From the NCBI GenBank assembly GCA_964564915.1, contig CAZMCU010000002.1, forward strand, positions 13,786 through 77,785: 64,000 bases of DNA. Direction: 5' to 3'. The DNA is from JAFGBM01 sp964564915. Its GTDB lineage: Bacteria > Actinomycetota > Actinomycetes > Actinomycetales > Demequinaceae. Positions within the stretch are counted from its first letter, which is position 1. Each line of letters begins with the position of its first letter. The notes under the pieces are model-generated. The model did not search any database. It worked only from the letters and a program-made list of their open reading frames with translations, and was not told where the DNA came from. Shown here in pieces: positions 26,186 to 35,071 of this stretch. The translations under genes were made by a program, and so were the position numbers.

Positions 26186-27091
26186 CTACTCGTCCGTCAG
26201 CGTGACATACACGCCGCCAACAAGCTTGACGACGAGGTTGTAGAGCATCGCTCCGATCGTCGCAAGGCCCGTCATGATGAGCGCATTGACGACGGAGAGG
26301 AGGATCGCAACGGACATGATCTTGTTGCGATCGAAGAACTGCAGCATGTTGGTTTCGGACTCTGCTCCGAACATCGTTGTGATCTGATCGTTGATCGAAA
26401 TGAAGACTCCCATGTTGTTCAAGACGCTCCAGACGATCGCCGTCGCCACGACGAACATGATCCCCGCAGCGATCGAGAGGAGGAAGGCCAACTTCATCAC
26501 CGACCATGGGTCGACGGTGGTCAGCATCGCCCGGACGCGACGCGGTCCCCCGGCCTTTCGGGCCGCCCCGGTGGTCGTCGTCGGGTCGGCCGCCTCTTTC
26601 CTCTTGAGCAAACGACCCAATCCCTTGAGCATCCCCGCGGCCCCGGTCCGTTCCCCTTCGGCCTCCGCGGGCACGCTTCGATGCAATCCCGTCGTTTGAG
26701 TCCCTGTCCTCAGAAGAGACGAGCGCGTGGGGGCCTCCCCTGTAGCCTGCTGCGCCTCGTTCGTTGGCGCGGTCGCGTGTTGGGTTGGGCTCGCGCCCGG
26801 CGACCACTGTGCTCGAGCGGGTTCGCTGTACGGACTGGGTGATGGGGAATGCGCCGTCGATTCCGGTTGCGGCGCAGACGCAGGCGGCGTAGACGCGGGC
26901 GCCGCAGACGCCGGCGCCGCAGACGCGGGTCGAACCTGGTGGTGACCCGTGCGCTGTTGACCGGGTCCAGCCGTCGCCCCAGCCGATTGGCCAGCGGGCG
27001 GCACGCCGTTCGCCTGGGGGTTTGCCGCCGTGGGCGTTGGGCTCGCATACGGGCCGGGCGCTCCCGGAACCGCGGGGTTGTCCGCGTTCAT
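26186..27091 (-). CDS. DUF3566 membrane protein with long disordered N-terminus
   Basis: 301 aa. The first 150 residues are rich in Pro, Ala, Thr, Ser and Gln and should be disordered. The C-terminal DUF3566 domain (about 185-301) has two transmembrane helices flanking a region with FISINDQITTMF, the family hallmark. It corresponds to the protein encoded after gyrA in Mycobacterium (Rv0007) and Streptomyces. Start ATG has GAGGAGA upstream and lies 81 nt after gyrA. Function unknown; possibly envelope- or division-related. Confidence 0.9.
   Translation of the reverse strand: MNADNPAVPGAPGPYASPTPTAANPQANGVPPAGQSAGATAGPGQQRTGHHQVRPASAAPASAAPASTPPASAPQPESTAHSPSPSPYSEPARAQWSPGASPTQHATAPTNEAQQATGEAPTRSSLLRTGTQTTGLHRSVPAEAEGERTGAAGMLKGLGRLLKRKEAADPTTTTGAARKAGGPRRVRAMLTTVDPWSVMKLAFLLSIAAGIMFVVATAIVWSVLNNMGVFISINDQITTMFGAESETNMLQFFDRNKIMSVAILLSVVNALIMTGLATIGAMLYNLVVKLVGGVYVTLTDE
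26884..26928. repeat. 15-nt tandem repeat encoding Ala/Ser/Pro units
   Basis: Three imperfect copies of a 15-nt unit (clearest at 26899-26913 and 26914-26928) inside the DUF3566 gene. They encode repeated ASAAP-type pentapeptides in the disordered N-terminal region. Expected to be length-variable. Confidence 0.7.
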
Positions 27092-27172
27092 CCAGTCTCC
27101 TCGCTCGTCGCACGCTGCCGCGCGCGGTCTCCGCCAAGCGTAACCGCTCGATGCGGGATGGTCACGCCGGGT

Positions 27173-29743
27173 CTACTTCTCGGTTGAGGTCGCGGCGTCG
27201 GTTCCCGGTGCGGTTCCGTCAGAAGCTCCTGCGGTACCTGGGCCAGTCTCATTCTCGGTTCCCCCGTCCTCGCCTCTCTCGGCATTCCGCGCCACGCCGA
27301 CAATCCGACCACCCTCGTCCGGTTTAGCGAAGATCACTCCCATGGTGTCACGACCCATCGATGGGACCTCCGTTGCCGAGGCACGCATGACCTTGCCGGT
27401 TTCCATCACCACTAGCACCTCGTCCGATTCGTCAACGAGTAAGGCCCCCACAAGGTCCCCTCGTTGCTCGGCGAGTTTCGCAACCTTGATCCCCAATCCA
27501 CCGCGCCCCTGGACGCGATATTCGTCCATTGAGGTGCGCTTGGCGTACCCGCCCTCGGTAACGATGAACGAGAAAGCCCCCGGCCGGACGACGTCCATCG
27601 CGAGCAACTCGTCGTCCTCCCGGAAACGCATCCCCGTCACCCCGGACGTCGCCCTTCCCATGGGGCGCAGGGCCTCGTCATCTGCCGTGAACCGGATCGA
27701 TTGCCCCTTTCGGCTCACCAACATCAGGTCGTCGGTGTCGGATACCAGTCGTGCGGCCATGACCTCGTCCGACTCGGCCTCCTCCCCTTCTCCCGATCGC
27801 AGGTTGATCGCAATCAGGCCACCCTGACGGTTGGAGTCGTACTCCTCAAGGCGGCTCTTCTTGACCAACCCCCGCTTCGTTGCGAGCACGAGGTACGGCT
27901 GGTCCGAGTACGTACGGATGTCGAGAACCTGGGCCACCTGTTCCCCGGGTTGGAACGCGAGAAGGTTGGCCACGTGCTGGCCCTTCGAGTCGCGACCGCC
28001 CTCGGGGAGCTCGTACCCCTTCGCTCGGTAGACGCGGCCAAGGTTGGTAAAGAAGAGAAGCCAGTGATGCGTCGTCGTCACGAAGAAGTGTTCGACGATG
28101 TCGTCCGCCCGAAGCATCGCCCCCTTCACTCCCTTGCCGCCGCGCCGTTGAGAACGGTAGAGCGAGGACTTGGTGCGCTTGACGTATCCGCCCCTCGTGA
28201 TGGTGACGACGACCTCTTCTTCCGCGATGAGGTCCTCGACGCCTACCTCCTTGTCGCTCGGGGCGAGGATGGTCCGACGCTCGTCCCCGTGACGCTGGAC
28301 GATTCCGTTCAGTTCCTCCGAGACGATCGACCGCTGCCGCTCCTCCGACGACAGGATCCCCTCAAGATCCGTAATCTCCTCCATCAGAGCCGCGTAGTCG
28401 TCTTCGATCTTCTTCCGTTCGAGCGCGGCGAGCCTCCGGAGTTGGAGATTGAGGATCGCCGTTGCCTGGACCTCGTCGATCTCGAGGAGCGTGATGAGTC
28501 CCTCGCGGGCGTCGTCGACGGTAGCGGACGCTCGGATGAGGGCGATGACGGCGTCGAGGGCATCGAGGGCTTTGAGGTACCCCCGGAGGATGTGCGCGTC
28601 GCGCTCGGCTTCCCGCAACCGGAACTGAGTGCGCCGAACGATGACCTCGATCTGATGGGCAACCCAGTACCGAACGAAGCCGTCGAGGGTGAGGGTCCGC
28701 GGGACTCCGTCGACCAGGGCAAGCATGTTCGCGCCGAACGTCTCCTGGAGTTGCGTGTGCTTGTACAGGTTGTTGAGGACGACCTTGGCGACCGCGTCTC
28801 GCTTGAGAACGATGACGAGGCGTTGACCGGTACGGCCCGAGGTCTCGTCACGGATGTCCGCGATCCCGGCAATCCTTCCGTCGCGCGCATGCTCCGCGAT
28901 CTTCTGTGCGAGGTTGTCGGGGTTGACCTGGTACGGAAGCTCCGTCACGACGAGACACGTGCGTCCTTGGATCTCCTCAACCTCAACCGCTGCTCGCATC
29001 GTGATGGAGCCCCGGCCCGTGCGGTAGGCCTCTTCGATTCCCGCACGACCCAAGATGAGTGCCCCCGTGGGGAAGTCCGGTCCCTGGACGCGTTCGATGA
29101 GAGCCTCGAGGAGTTCCGGTTTCGATGCCTCGGGGTGCTCGAGGTACCACTGGACGCCCGCGGCTACCTCGCGAAGGTTGTGGGGAGGGATGTTCGTCGC
29201 CATCCCAACGGCGATACCGGAGGAGCCGTTGACTAACAGATTGGGAAACCGGCTCGGAAGGATGGTCGGCTCTTGGGTGCGGCCGTCGTAGTTGTCCTGG
29301 AAGTCGACCGTCTCCTTGTCGATGTCCCGGACCATTTCCATTGCGAGGTTCGCCATGCGGCACTCGGTGTATCGGGGCGCGGCCGCGGGATCGTTTCCGG
29401 GAGACCCGAAGTTACCCTGCCCGTCGATGAGGGGATAACGCAGCGACCAATCCTGAACGAGCCGGACCAGCGTGTCGTAGATCGCCTGGTCTCCGTGCGG
29501 GTGGTACTTGCCCATGACGTCGCCGACGACGCGTGAACACTTCGAGTGCGCCTTATCGGGACGGTAGCCTCCATCGAACATCGCGTAGAGGACGCGACGG
29601 TGGACGGGCTTGAGTCCATCCCGCACCTCGGGAAGCGCCCGGCCGACGATGACGGACATCGCGTAGTCGAGGTAGGACCGCTGCATCTCGACCTGAAGGT
29701 CGACGGGTTCGATCTTTCCGTGGCTGACGATCTCAGATGTCAA
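27173..29743 (-). CDS. gyrA: DNA gyrase subunit A
   Basis: 856 aa. The N-terminal breakage-reunion domain has active-site Y125 in AAPRYTECRMA. The C-terminal beta-pinwheel carries the GyrA box as QRRGGKGVKG. The quinolone-determining region reads HPHGDQAIYDTLVRL, so the position equivalent to E. coli Ser83 is Gln86; Asp90 is retained. The C-terminus is Gly/Thr/Glu-rich. The best start is TTG at 29743, overlapping the gyrB end by 11 nt; no ATG or GTG is available before the conserved IEPVDLQVEMQRSYLDYAMS. No intein. Confidence 0.97.
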   Translation of the reverse strand: MTSEIVSHGKIEPVDLQVEMQRSYLDYAMSVIVGRALPEVRDGLKPVHRRVLYAMFDGGYRPDKAHSKCSRVVGDVMGKYHPHGDQAIYDTLVRLVQDWSLRYPLIDGQGNFGSPGNDPAAAPRYTECRMANLAMEMVRDIDKETVDFQDNYDGRTQEPTILPSRFPNLLVNGSSGIAVGMATNIPPHNLREVAAGVQWYLEHPEASKPELLEALIERVQGPDFPTGALILGRAGIEEAYRTGRGSITMRAAVEVEEIQGRTCLVVTELPYQVNPDNLAQKIAEHARDGRIAGIADIRDETSGRTGQRLVIVLKRDAVAKVVLNNLYKHTQLQETFGANMLALVDGVPRTLTLDGFVRYWVAHQIEVIVRRTQFRLREAERDAHILRGYLKALDALDAVIALIRASATVDDAREGLITLLEIDEVQATAILNLQLRRLAALERKKIEDDYAALMEEITDLEGILSSEERQRSIVSEELNGIVQRHGDERRTILAPSDKEVGVEDLIAEEEVVVTITRGGYVKRTKSSLYRSQRRGGKGVKGAMLRADDIVEHFFVTTTHHWLLFFTNLGRVYRAKGYELPEGGRDSKGQHVANLLAFQPGEQVAQVLDIRTYSDQPYLVLATKRGLVKKSRLEEYDSNRQGGLIAINLRSGEGEEAESDEVMAARLVSDTDDLMLVSRKGQSIRFTADDEALRPMGRATSGVTGMRFREDDELLAMDVVRPGAFSFIVTEGGYAKRTSMDEYRVQGRGGLGIKVAKLAEQRGDLVGALLVDESDEVLVVMETGKVMRASATEVPSMGRDTMGVIFAKPDEGGRIVGVARNAERGEDGGTENETGPGTAGASDGTAPGTDAATSTEK

Positions 29744-31721
29744 GGAATCTCACATCCTTCGCGTTCTGCTGGATGAAGTTCCTGCGGCTCTCCACGTCCT
29801 CCCCCATGAGGATGGAGAACAACTCGTCCGCCGCGGCGGCATCGTCGAGCGTGATCTGAAGCAAGGTCCTCGACTCCGGGTTCATCGTCGTCTCCCACAG
29901 TTCCGAGTAGTCCATCTCGCCCAGACCCTTGTACCGCTGGATGGCGTTTTCCTTCGGGACCTTCCTCCCTGCGCGGATCCCGTCCGCGATCATCACGTCA
30001 CGTTCCCGTTCGGAAAAGGCGTATCCGTGTTCCCCACTCGACCACTTGATCCGGAAGAGGGGAGGTTGGGCGAGGTAGACGTAGCCCGTTTCGATGAGGG
30101 GCCGCATGTAACGGAACAGCAGGGTCAGGAGAAGGGTGCGAATGTGCTGACCATCGACGTCGGCATCCGCCATCAACACGATCTTGTGATACCGGCACTT
30201 AGCGAGGTCGAAGTCTTCTCCAATCCCCGTCCCGAATGCCGTGATGAGCGCCTGGACCTCGGCGTTGGACAGGGCGCGGTCGAGACGGGTCTTCTCGACG
30301 TTGAGGATCTTCCCCCGAATAGGCAGGATCGCCTGGGTTCGAGGGTTGCGACCGCGAACGGCCGAACCTCCCGCCGAATCGCCCTCGACGATGAACACCT
30401 CCGACTCCGAGGCGTCCCTGCTCTGGCAGTCGCGAAGTTTACCCGGCATTCCCCCGGACTCCAGCAGTCCCTTGCGACGCGTCGCTTCGCGCGCCTTCCG
30501 GGCCGCCATGCGAGCGGCCGATGCCTGAATCGACTTTCGGATGATCTCTTTCGCGTCGGTCGGGTGCGAATCGAACCAACCCGTAAGCCGCTCCCCGACC
30601 ACTTTCTGGACAAACACCTTCGCTTCGGTGTTTCCCAACTTGGTCTTGGTCTGGCCCTCGAACTGGGGTTCGCGCAACTTCACGGACACGACCGCCGTCA
30701 ACCCTTCGCGAACGTCGTCGCCCGTGAGGTTGTCATCCTTGTCCTTGAGAATGCCCTTGTCCCGCGCGTACTTGTTCACGAGGGTCGTCAAAGCCGCGCG
30801 GAATCCTTCCTCGTGCGCCCCACCTTCCGTCGTCGCGATCGTATTTGCGTACGTGTAGACCGCCTCGGAATAGCCGTTGGTCCACTGCATGGCGATTTCG
30901 ACGGAGATTCGCGCCTTAGGATCCTCCGCCTCGAACGAGATGACTTCCCGATGAACCAGATCAACCTTCTTGGTGTCGTTGAGGTGAGTGACGTAGTCGA
31001 TAAGCCCGCCGTCGTACCGATAGGTAACCGTCCTCGCCCCACCGTTGCCTTCCGGGTCGTCGACGATGTGTTCCGGCCGTTCGTCGACGAGGGTGATGGT
31101 GAGTCCCTTGTTGAGAAACGCCATCTGCTGAAACCGGTGTCGCAAAGTCTCGTAATCGAAGACCGTCGTCTCGAAGATCGACGTATTGGGCCAGAACGTG
31201 ATAATGGTGCCGGTATCGGATACCGCTTCCTCACGCTGGATCGGGGCGAGAGGTGCCCCAATGGCGTACGACTGCCGCCACACGTGACCCTCGCGGTGGA
31301 TCTCCGCCTCGAGCCTTTCCGACAACGCGTTGACGACCGAAACCCCAACCCCGTGAAGGCCTCCGGACACCGCGTAACTGTCGCCCCCGAACTTTCCCCC
31401 CGCATGCAACACGGTGAGGACCACCTCAAGCGCCGATCGCCCTTCCGACTCGACGGTGTCGACGGGGATGCCCCGTCCGTCGTCGACAACGCGAACACCG
31501 CCGTCGGCGAGGAGGGTAACGACGATGCTGTCGCACTCCCCCGCAAGGGCCTCGTCAACGGAGTTGTCGACCACCTCGTAGACCAAATGGTGCAGGCCCC
31601 GCTCACCGGTCGAGCCGATGTACATTCCGGGACGCTTCCGCACCGCGTCAAGGCCTTCGAGGACGGTGATCGACGCGGCGTCGTAGTCGGGCGAGGGCGC
31701 CCGCCCGTTGGTTCCGGCCAC
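29733..31721 (-). CDS. gyrB: DNA gyrase subunit B
   Basis: 662 aa ATPase subunit. GHKL ATPase motifs: EVVDNSVDEALAG, VVDDGRGIPVD and GGLHGVGVSVVNALS. TOPRIM domain begins EVFIVEGDSAGGSA with the later DADVDGQHI acidic triad. GTG start has GGAGGGG upstream; an ATG at 31766 precedes that ribosome site and is rejected. Upstream, 136 nt separate it from the DciA-type gene, room for its own promoter. Its 3' end overlaps gyrA. Confidence 0.97.
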   Translation of the reverse strand: MAGTNGRAPSPDYDAASITVLEGLDAVRKRPGMYIGSTGERGLHHLVYEVVDNSVDEALAGECDSIVVTLLADGGVRVVDDGRGIPVDTVESEGRSALEVVLTVLHAGGKFGGDSYAVSGGLHGVGVSVVNALSERLEAEIHREGHVWRQSYAIGAPLAPIQREEAVSDTGTIITFWPNTSIFETTVFDYETLRHRFQQMAFLNKGLTITLVDERPEHIVDDPEGNGGARTVTYRYDGGLIDYVTHLNDTKKVDLVHREVISFEAEDPKARISVEIAMQWTNGYSEAVYTYANTIATTEGGAHEEGFRAALTTLVNKYARDKGILKDKDDNLTGDDVREGLTAVVSVKLREPQFEGQTKTKLGNTEAKVFVQKVVGERLTGWFDSHPTDAKEIIRKSIQASAARMAARKAREATRRKGLLESGGMPGKLRDCQSRDASESEVFIVEGDSAGGSAVRGRNPRTQAILPIRGKILNVEKTRLDRALSNAEVQALITAFGTGIGEDFDLAKCRYHKIVLMADADVDGQHIRTLLLTLLFRYMRPLIETGYVYLAQPPLFRIKWSSGEHGYAFSERERDVMIADGIRAGRKVPKENAIQRYKGLGEMDYSELWETTMNPESRTLLQITLDDAAAADELFSILMGEDVESRRNFIQQNAKDVRFLDI

Positions 31722-31857
31722 AGAGATCGCCCCTCCAAGCGCACAGCGCGGCTTGAGATGACACACGCGCTACTGAAAACCATCCTAGTCGGCCCTAGGG
31801 CCCTTCTCGCGCCACTCACAGGGCATTCTGGGTGTTCTGACCACCTCGTTGGGCGCT

Positions 31858-32388
31858 CTATCCGTAGGTGTCTCGTGGGCCGCGGCCCTTGACCGTCCTT
31901 TGTCCCTTGACCCAGGACCTCCCGATCGGCTTGTCGACCCGCACCGATGTCACCACAACTCGGCCGACATTCTCGTTGAGCCGTTGAGCAATCTGCCCGG
32001 CCAGGATCGCCAGCTGATCGGCCCATGCCGTTGTTGTGGCCTGAAGCACCAGCACTCCGTCATCGAAACTCACGATCTCGCAATGGTCGGCGATTTCGTC
32101 TCCGACCACCTCTCGCCACCGCGCCGCGACGGACGCGACCTCAATACGTTCCGTCCAACCGAGGTGATCGAAGACGCTCGCGATTTCGCCTCCTACGGGT
32201 CGCGGCTCCCGTCCCTTCCCGTAGGGATTCGGGTCCACCGGGGCACTGGTGCCCCTTGGTTGTCGCTCCCGTGCAGCCGCCCCTGCGGGTTTCTTCGCCA
32301 CCCCACGAACTCGCGCCCCGGCTTTGGCCCGATCCATTGCGGCCTTGGCTTGAGCGGCGGCGTCGGTCGACTTGTCGTCAGTCGCCAC
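31858..32388 (-). CDS. dciA: DUF721 / DciA-family protein (predicted replicative helicase loader)
   Basis: 176 aa. N-terminal 65 residues are Ala/Lys/Arg-rich and probably disordered. The DUF721 domain follows (about 70-160) with WREVVGDEIADHCEIVSFDDG and VLVLQATTTAWADQLAILA, the KH-like fold of DciA. DciA is known to help load DnaB in bacteria lacking DnaC/DnaI. The ATG overlaps the recF end by 11 nt. Its location in recF-dciA-gyrB and the presence of dnaB in the window without dnaC fit this role. C-terminal segment is basic. Confidence 0.88.
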   Translation of the reverse strand: MATDDKSTDAAAQAKAAMDRAKAGARVRGVAKKPAGAAARERQPRGTSAPVDPNPYGKGREPRPVGGEIASVFDHLGWTERIEVASVAARWREVVGDEIADHCEIVSFDDGVLVLQATTTAWADQLAILAGQIAQRLNENVGRVVVTSVRVDKPIGRSWVKGQRTVKGRGPRDTYG

Positions 32389-33517
32389 GTTCGGTCACCT
32401 TTCCCGCCTCCACCATTAACACGGTGCCCCCGAGACTCCCGGGAACGTCCTCGTCGACCGCCGCCGTGACGATCACCTGGTGCGCCTGGCCAACCCTTGC
32501 GGCAAGCGCCGCACGTCGACCCGAGTCTAATTCCGCAAACACGTCGTCGAGAAGGAGGACCGGCTCCCCGTCGTCGTCCGAATCCGGGCCCCCCTCCGAG
32601 GTCAGCAACGAGTACGTCCCCAACCGAAGCGCAAGGGCCGTCGACCACGACTCGCCATGGCTCGCGTAGCCGCGCGCGGGCAATGCTCCTACGGTGATTT
32701 CGAGATCGTCCCGATGGGGCCCGACGAGACAGACCCCCCTGTCGATCTCTCGTGTCCGCTGCCGATCGATTTGCCGAAGAAGCCACGCCTCGATTTCCCC
32801 TTCGCTCCAATCGATGAACCCCTCCGCGGCCTCGTCGGTGGTGACGTAGCGAAGTTCGCACGGACCGTATCCGCCGGTGACCTCCTCGTACTCTGTCGCC
32901 ACGTACGGACCGAGCGCCGCCGTCACATCGAGCCGTGCCCGCATGATGCGGGCCCCCAATGCGGCAAGTTTGTCATCCCAGATTTCTAGCGTTGGGTGGT
33001 CGCCCTTCCGTCCTCTCATGGTCTTGAGGAGGGTGGCGCGTTGGCGGACGACACGGTCGTAGTCGGAGAGGTCCCCCGCAAGCTTGGGCATCATCGTCAC
33101 ACCAACCTCATCGAGGAACCGGCGGCGCCCGGAAGGATCTCCTTTGACGAGATCGAGGTCCTCTGGCGAGAAGACGACCGTGCGCAAAATCCCCAGGATC
33201 TCCCTCGATTTCACCACTGAGGAATTAAGCCGCGCGGAACTCCCCTTTCCCGGTGCAATCGTTACCTCAAGACCGAGTGATCTCTTCGCCTTTTCGACCG
33301 TAGCCCGTACCACCGCGGCTTTGGCGCCGGCGCGGATAAGCGCGGCGTCCCCCGCGACACGGTGACTGGACAATGCGCTGAGGTATCGAACGGCCTCGAT
33401 GATGTTGGTCTTGCCTGCACCATTTCTCCCGAGGAGCGTGACGGTGCCCATCGGAAACTCGACGAGCAACTCCTCATACGAGCGGAAGTCCGTAAGCGCG
33501 AGCCGACTGACGCGCAT
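32378..33517 (-). CDS. recF: DNA replication and repair protein RecF
   Basis: 379 aa SMC-like ATPase that loads RecA at gaps with RecO/RecR. Walker A GRNGAGKT (30-37) after MRVSRLALTDFRSY, ABC-type signature around STALALRLGTY, and Walker B as EPVLLLDDVFAELD near residue 305. Starts 3 nt after the dnaN stop, ends overlapping dciA. Normal length. Confidence 0.96.
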   Translation of the reverse strand: MRVSRLALTDFRSYEELLVEFPMGTVTLLGRNGAGKTNIIEAVRYLSALSSHRVAGDAALIRAGAKAAVVRATVEKAKRSLGLEVTIAPGKGSSARLNSSVVKSREILGILRTVVFSPEDLDLVKGDPSGRRRFLDEVGVTMMPKLAGDLSDYDRVVRQRATLLKTMRGRKGDHPTLEIWDDKLAALGARIMRARLDVTAALGPYVATEYEEVTGGYGPCELRYVTTDEAAEGFIDWSEGEIEAWLLRQIDRQRTREIDRGVCLVGPHRDDLEITVGALPARGYASHGESWSTALALRLGTYSLLTSEGGPDSDDDGEPVLLLDDVFAELDSGRRAALAARVGQAHQVIVTAAVDEDVPGSLGGTVLMVEAGKVTERGD

Positions 33518-33520
33518 GCC

Positions 33521-34648
33521 CTACGACGCGATGCGAATGGGCACCAAGAGGTAACGGAACTCCGATGCCAGCGCGCCCCCAGGCTTGTCGATCCCCGTGA
33601 ACTCCACCGGTTTCGTTTCTTGAAGAAACCCTAGGCGGACGTATTCGGTCGTCATCGCATTCAAACCATCAAGAAGGTAATGGGGGTTGAACGCGACCGT
33701 AATGTCCTCTCCCTCAAGTTCGGTCTCGAGTGCTTCTGACGCCTGCGCGTCTTCCGTTTGACCTGCGTCGAGGAGAACCTCTCCTTGAGTGAACGCTAAC
33801 CGCACGGAGCTATTTCGTTCGGTCACAAGAGACACCCGTCGGGTCGCGTCAACGAGTTCACTGGTCTTCACCACAGCGGTTATCGGCGACGATTCGGGGA
33901 ACAACCGACGAACGGGTGGGTACTCCCCGTCCATAAGAAGGGACGTCGAAACCAAACCACCCGCGGAGAATCCGATAAGGGTCACGTCCGTGTCCGTCGA
34001 CAACGCCACCTGGACTTCTCCCGACCCCAGCGCCCGTGCGGTATCGAGCAAGGTCTTGGCGCGAACTAAAGCAACTGCTGACATTTTCGTGGAGGACGGT
34101 TCCCAGTTGAGCGTTCGAAGGGCCAAGCGGTATCGATCGGTAGCGAGCAAATCGACTTGGGATCCTTCGATCTCCATGCGCACACCCGTGAGAATGGGCA
34201 AGGTTTCGTCACGAGACGCGGCCGCCGTTACTTGTGTCACCGCTTGTTGAAATGCCGTTCCATCGACGATGCCCGATTGCCCCGGAAGTTCCGGAAGAGT
34301 GGGGTATTGGTCCACCGGCATCGTCGCCAAAGCAAACCTACTTGCCCCACACGTCACTACAACTTTCGTTCCTTCAACGCTGAACTCCACGGGTCTGCTC
34401 GGAAGGGCATTGGCGATTTCCTTCAGCAAACGCCCCGAGACCAGGGTGGTGCCTTCCGCAACGACTTCGGCCGCGACATCGGACCGGGCAGAGACTTCGT
34501 AGTCGAAACTGGAGAACTTGACCGTCCCCGCTCGTTCCGCATCGATCTTCACCCCTGCCAACACCGGTGTCGGTGGACGACTAGGAATGGCGCGCGACGT
34601 CCATGCCACCGCATCGGCCAACACATCACGATCGATGGAGAACTTCAT
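33521..34648 (-). CDS. dnaN: DNA polymerase III beta subunit (sliding clamp)
   Basis: 375 aa, three clamp domains. N-terminus MKFSIDRDVLADAVAWTSRA is typical, and the C-terminus YLLVPIRIAS matches the family end (YLVMPMR-type). ATG has GAGGAG 7 nt upstream. It forms the dimeric ring that tethers Pol III and other partners. First gene after the dnaA-dnaN intergenic region, in the dnaN-recF-dciA unit. Confidence 0.97.
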   Translation of the reverse strand: MKFSIDRDVLADAVAWTSRAIPSRPPTPVLAGVKIDAERAGTVKFSSFDYEVSARSDVAAEVVAEGTTLVSGRLLKEIANALPSRPVEFSVEGTKVVVTCGASRFALATMPVDQYPTLPELPGQSGIVDGTAFQQAVTQVTAAASRDETLPILTGVRMEIEGSQVDLLATDRYRLALRTLNWEPSSTKMSAVALVRAKTLLDTARALGSGEVQVALSTDTDVTLIGFSAGGLVSTSLLMDGEYPPVRRLFPESSPITAVVKTSELVDATRRVSLVTERNSSVRLAFTQGEVLLDAGQTEDAQASEALETELEGEDITVAFNPHYLLDGLNAMTTEYVRLGFLQETKPVEFTGIDKPGGALASEFRYLLVPIRIAS

Positions 34649-35071
34649 AGGTAACTCCTCGCTTTTTGGCTGCGCTGAGCCACAGACTACGCCAAAGGAA
34701 CCCCTCGTGAGGGAGGGTCTTGGGGCGTGCCAACGAGAACGGTGAGGCTATGAACGCGGGATCTTAGTCAAGGAGAAAGAACCAGTAGTCATAGTAGGTG
34801 GGGGAAAACTGGGGAAAGAACGAGAAACCCGAGGTAGAAGGGCCGTAACGACGTGGAGGGCTTGTGGATGGGGGAGGGGGGAAAGGTAACAGTGAAGGAT
34901 GTCGTCGGGGCGTGGGGTGGAACAGAGGAGAGTTACTCACAGAGGTTCCCCAGAAATCGTGAGATGTTCAAGGAGAATCCACAGGGTTATTCACAAGTGT
35001 GCAATTCAACGGATTTCCATTAGCACGACGATGCCGGTCGCGCAATACCCTCACGGGCGTTCTCGGCTTAC
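34649..35071. other. oriC: Putative chromosomal origin oriC (dnaA-dnaN spacer)
   Basis: 423-nt non-coding region between dnaN and dnaA. DnaA-box-like 9-mers (compare YTRTCCACA): reverse-strand TGTGGATGG at 34863, TTACTCACA at 34933, GAATCCACA at 34975 and TTATTCACA at 34987. The last two are separated by only 3 nt. A purine-rich stretch occupies 34795-34885, and an AT-richer stretch (about 34985-35030) next to the box pair could be the unwinding element. No box matches the consensus fully. Location between dnaA and dnaN is the standard actinobacterial oriC. Confidence 0.7.
34975..34995 (+). promoter_or_regulatory. Paired DnaA boxes in oriC
   Basis: GAATCCACA (34975-34983), three bases, then TTATTCACA (34987-34995). 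Same orientation. The same box-N3-box layout recurs upstream of dnaA at 36482-36502. Confidence 0.55.

Noticed and set aside
30027..31892. 621-codon open frame on the plus strand across gyrB
   Set aside because: Shadow of gyrB with low-complexity Arg/Asp/Val composition and no recognisable domain.
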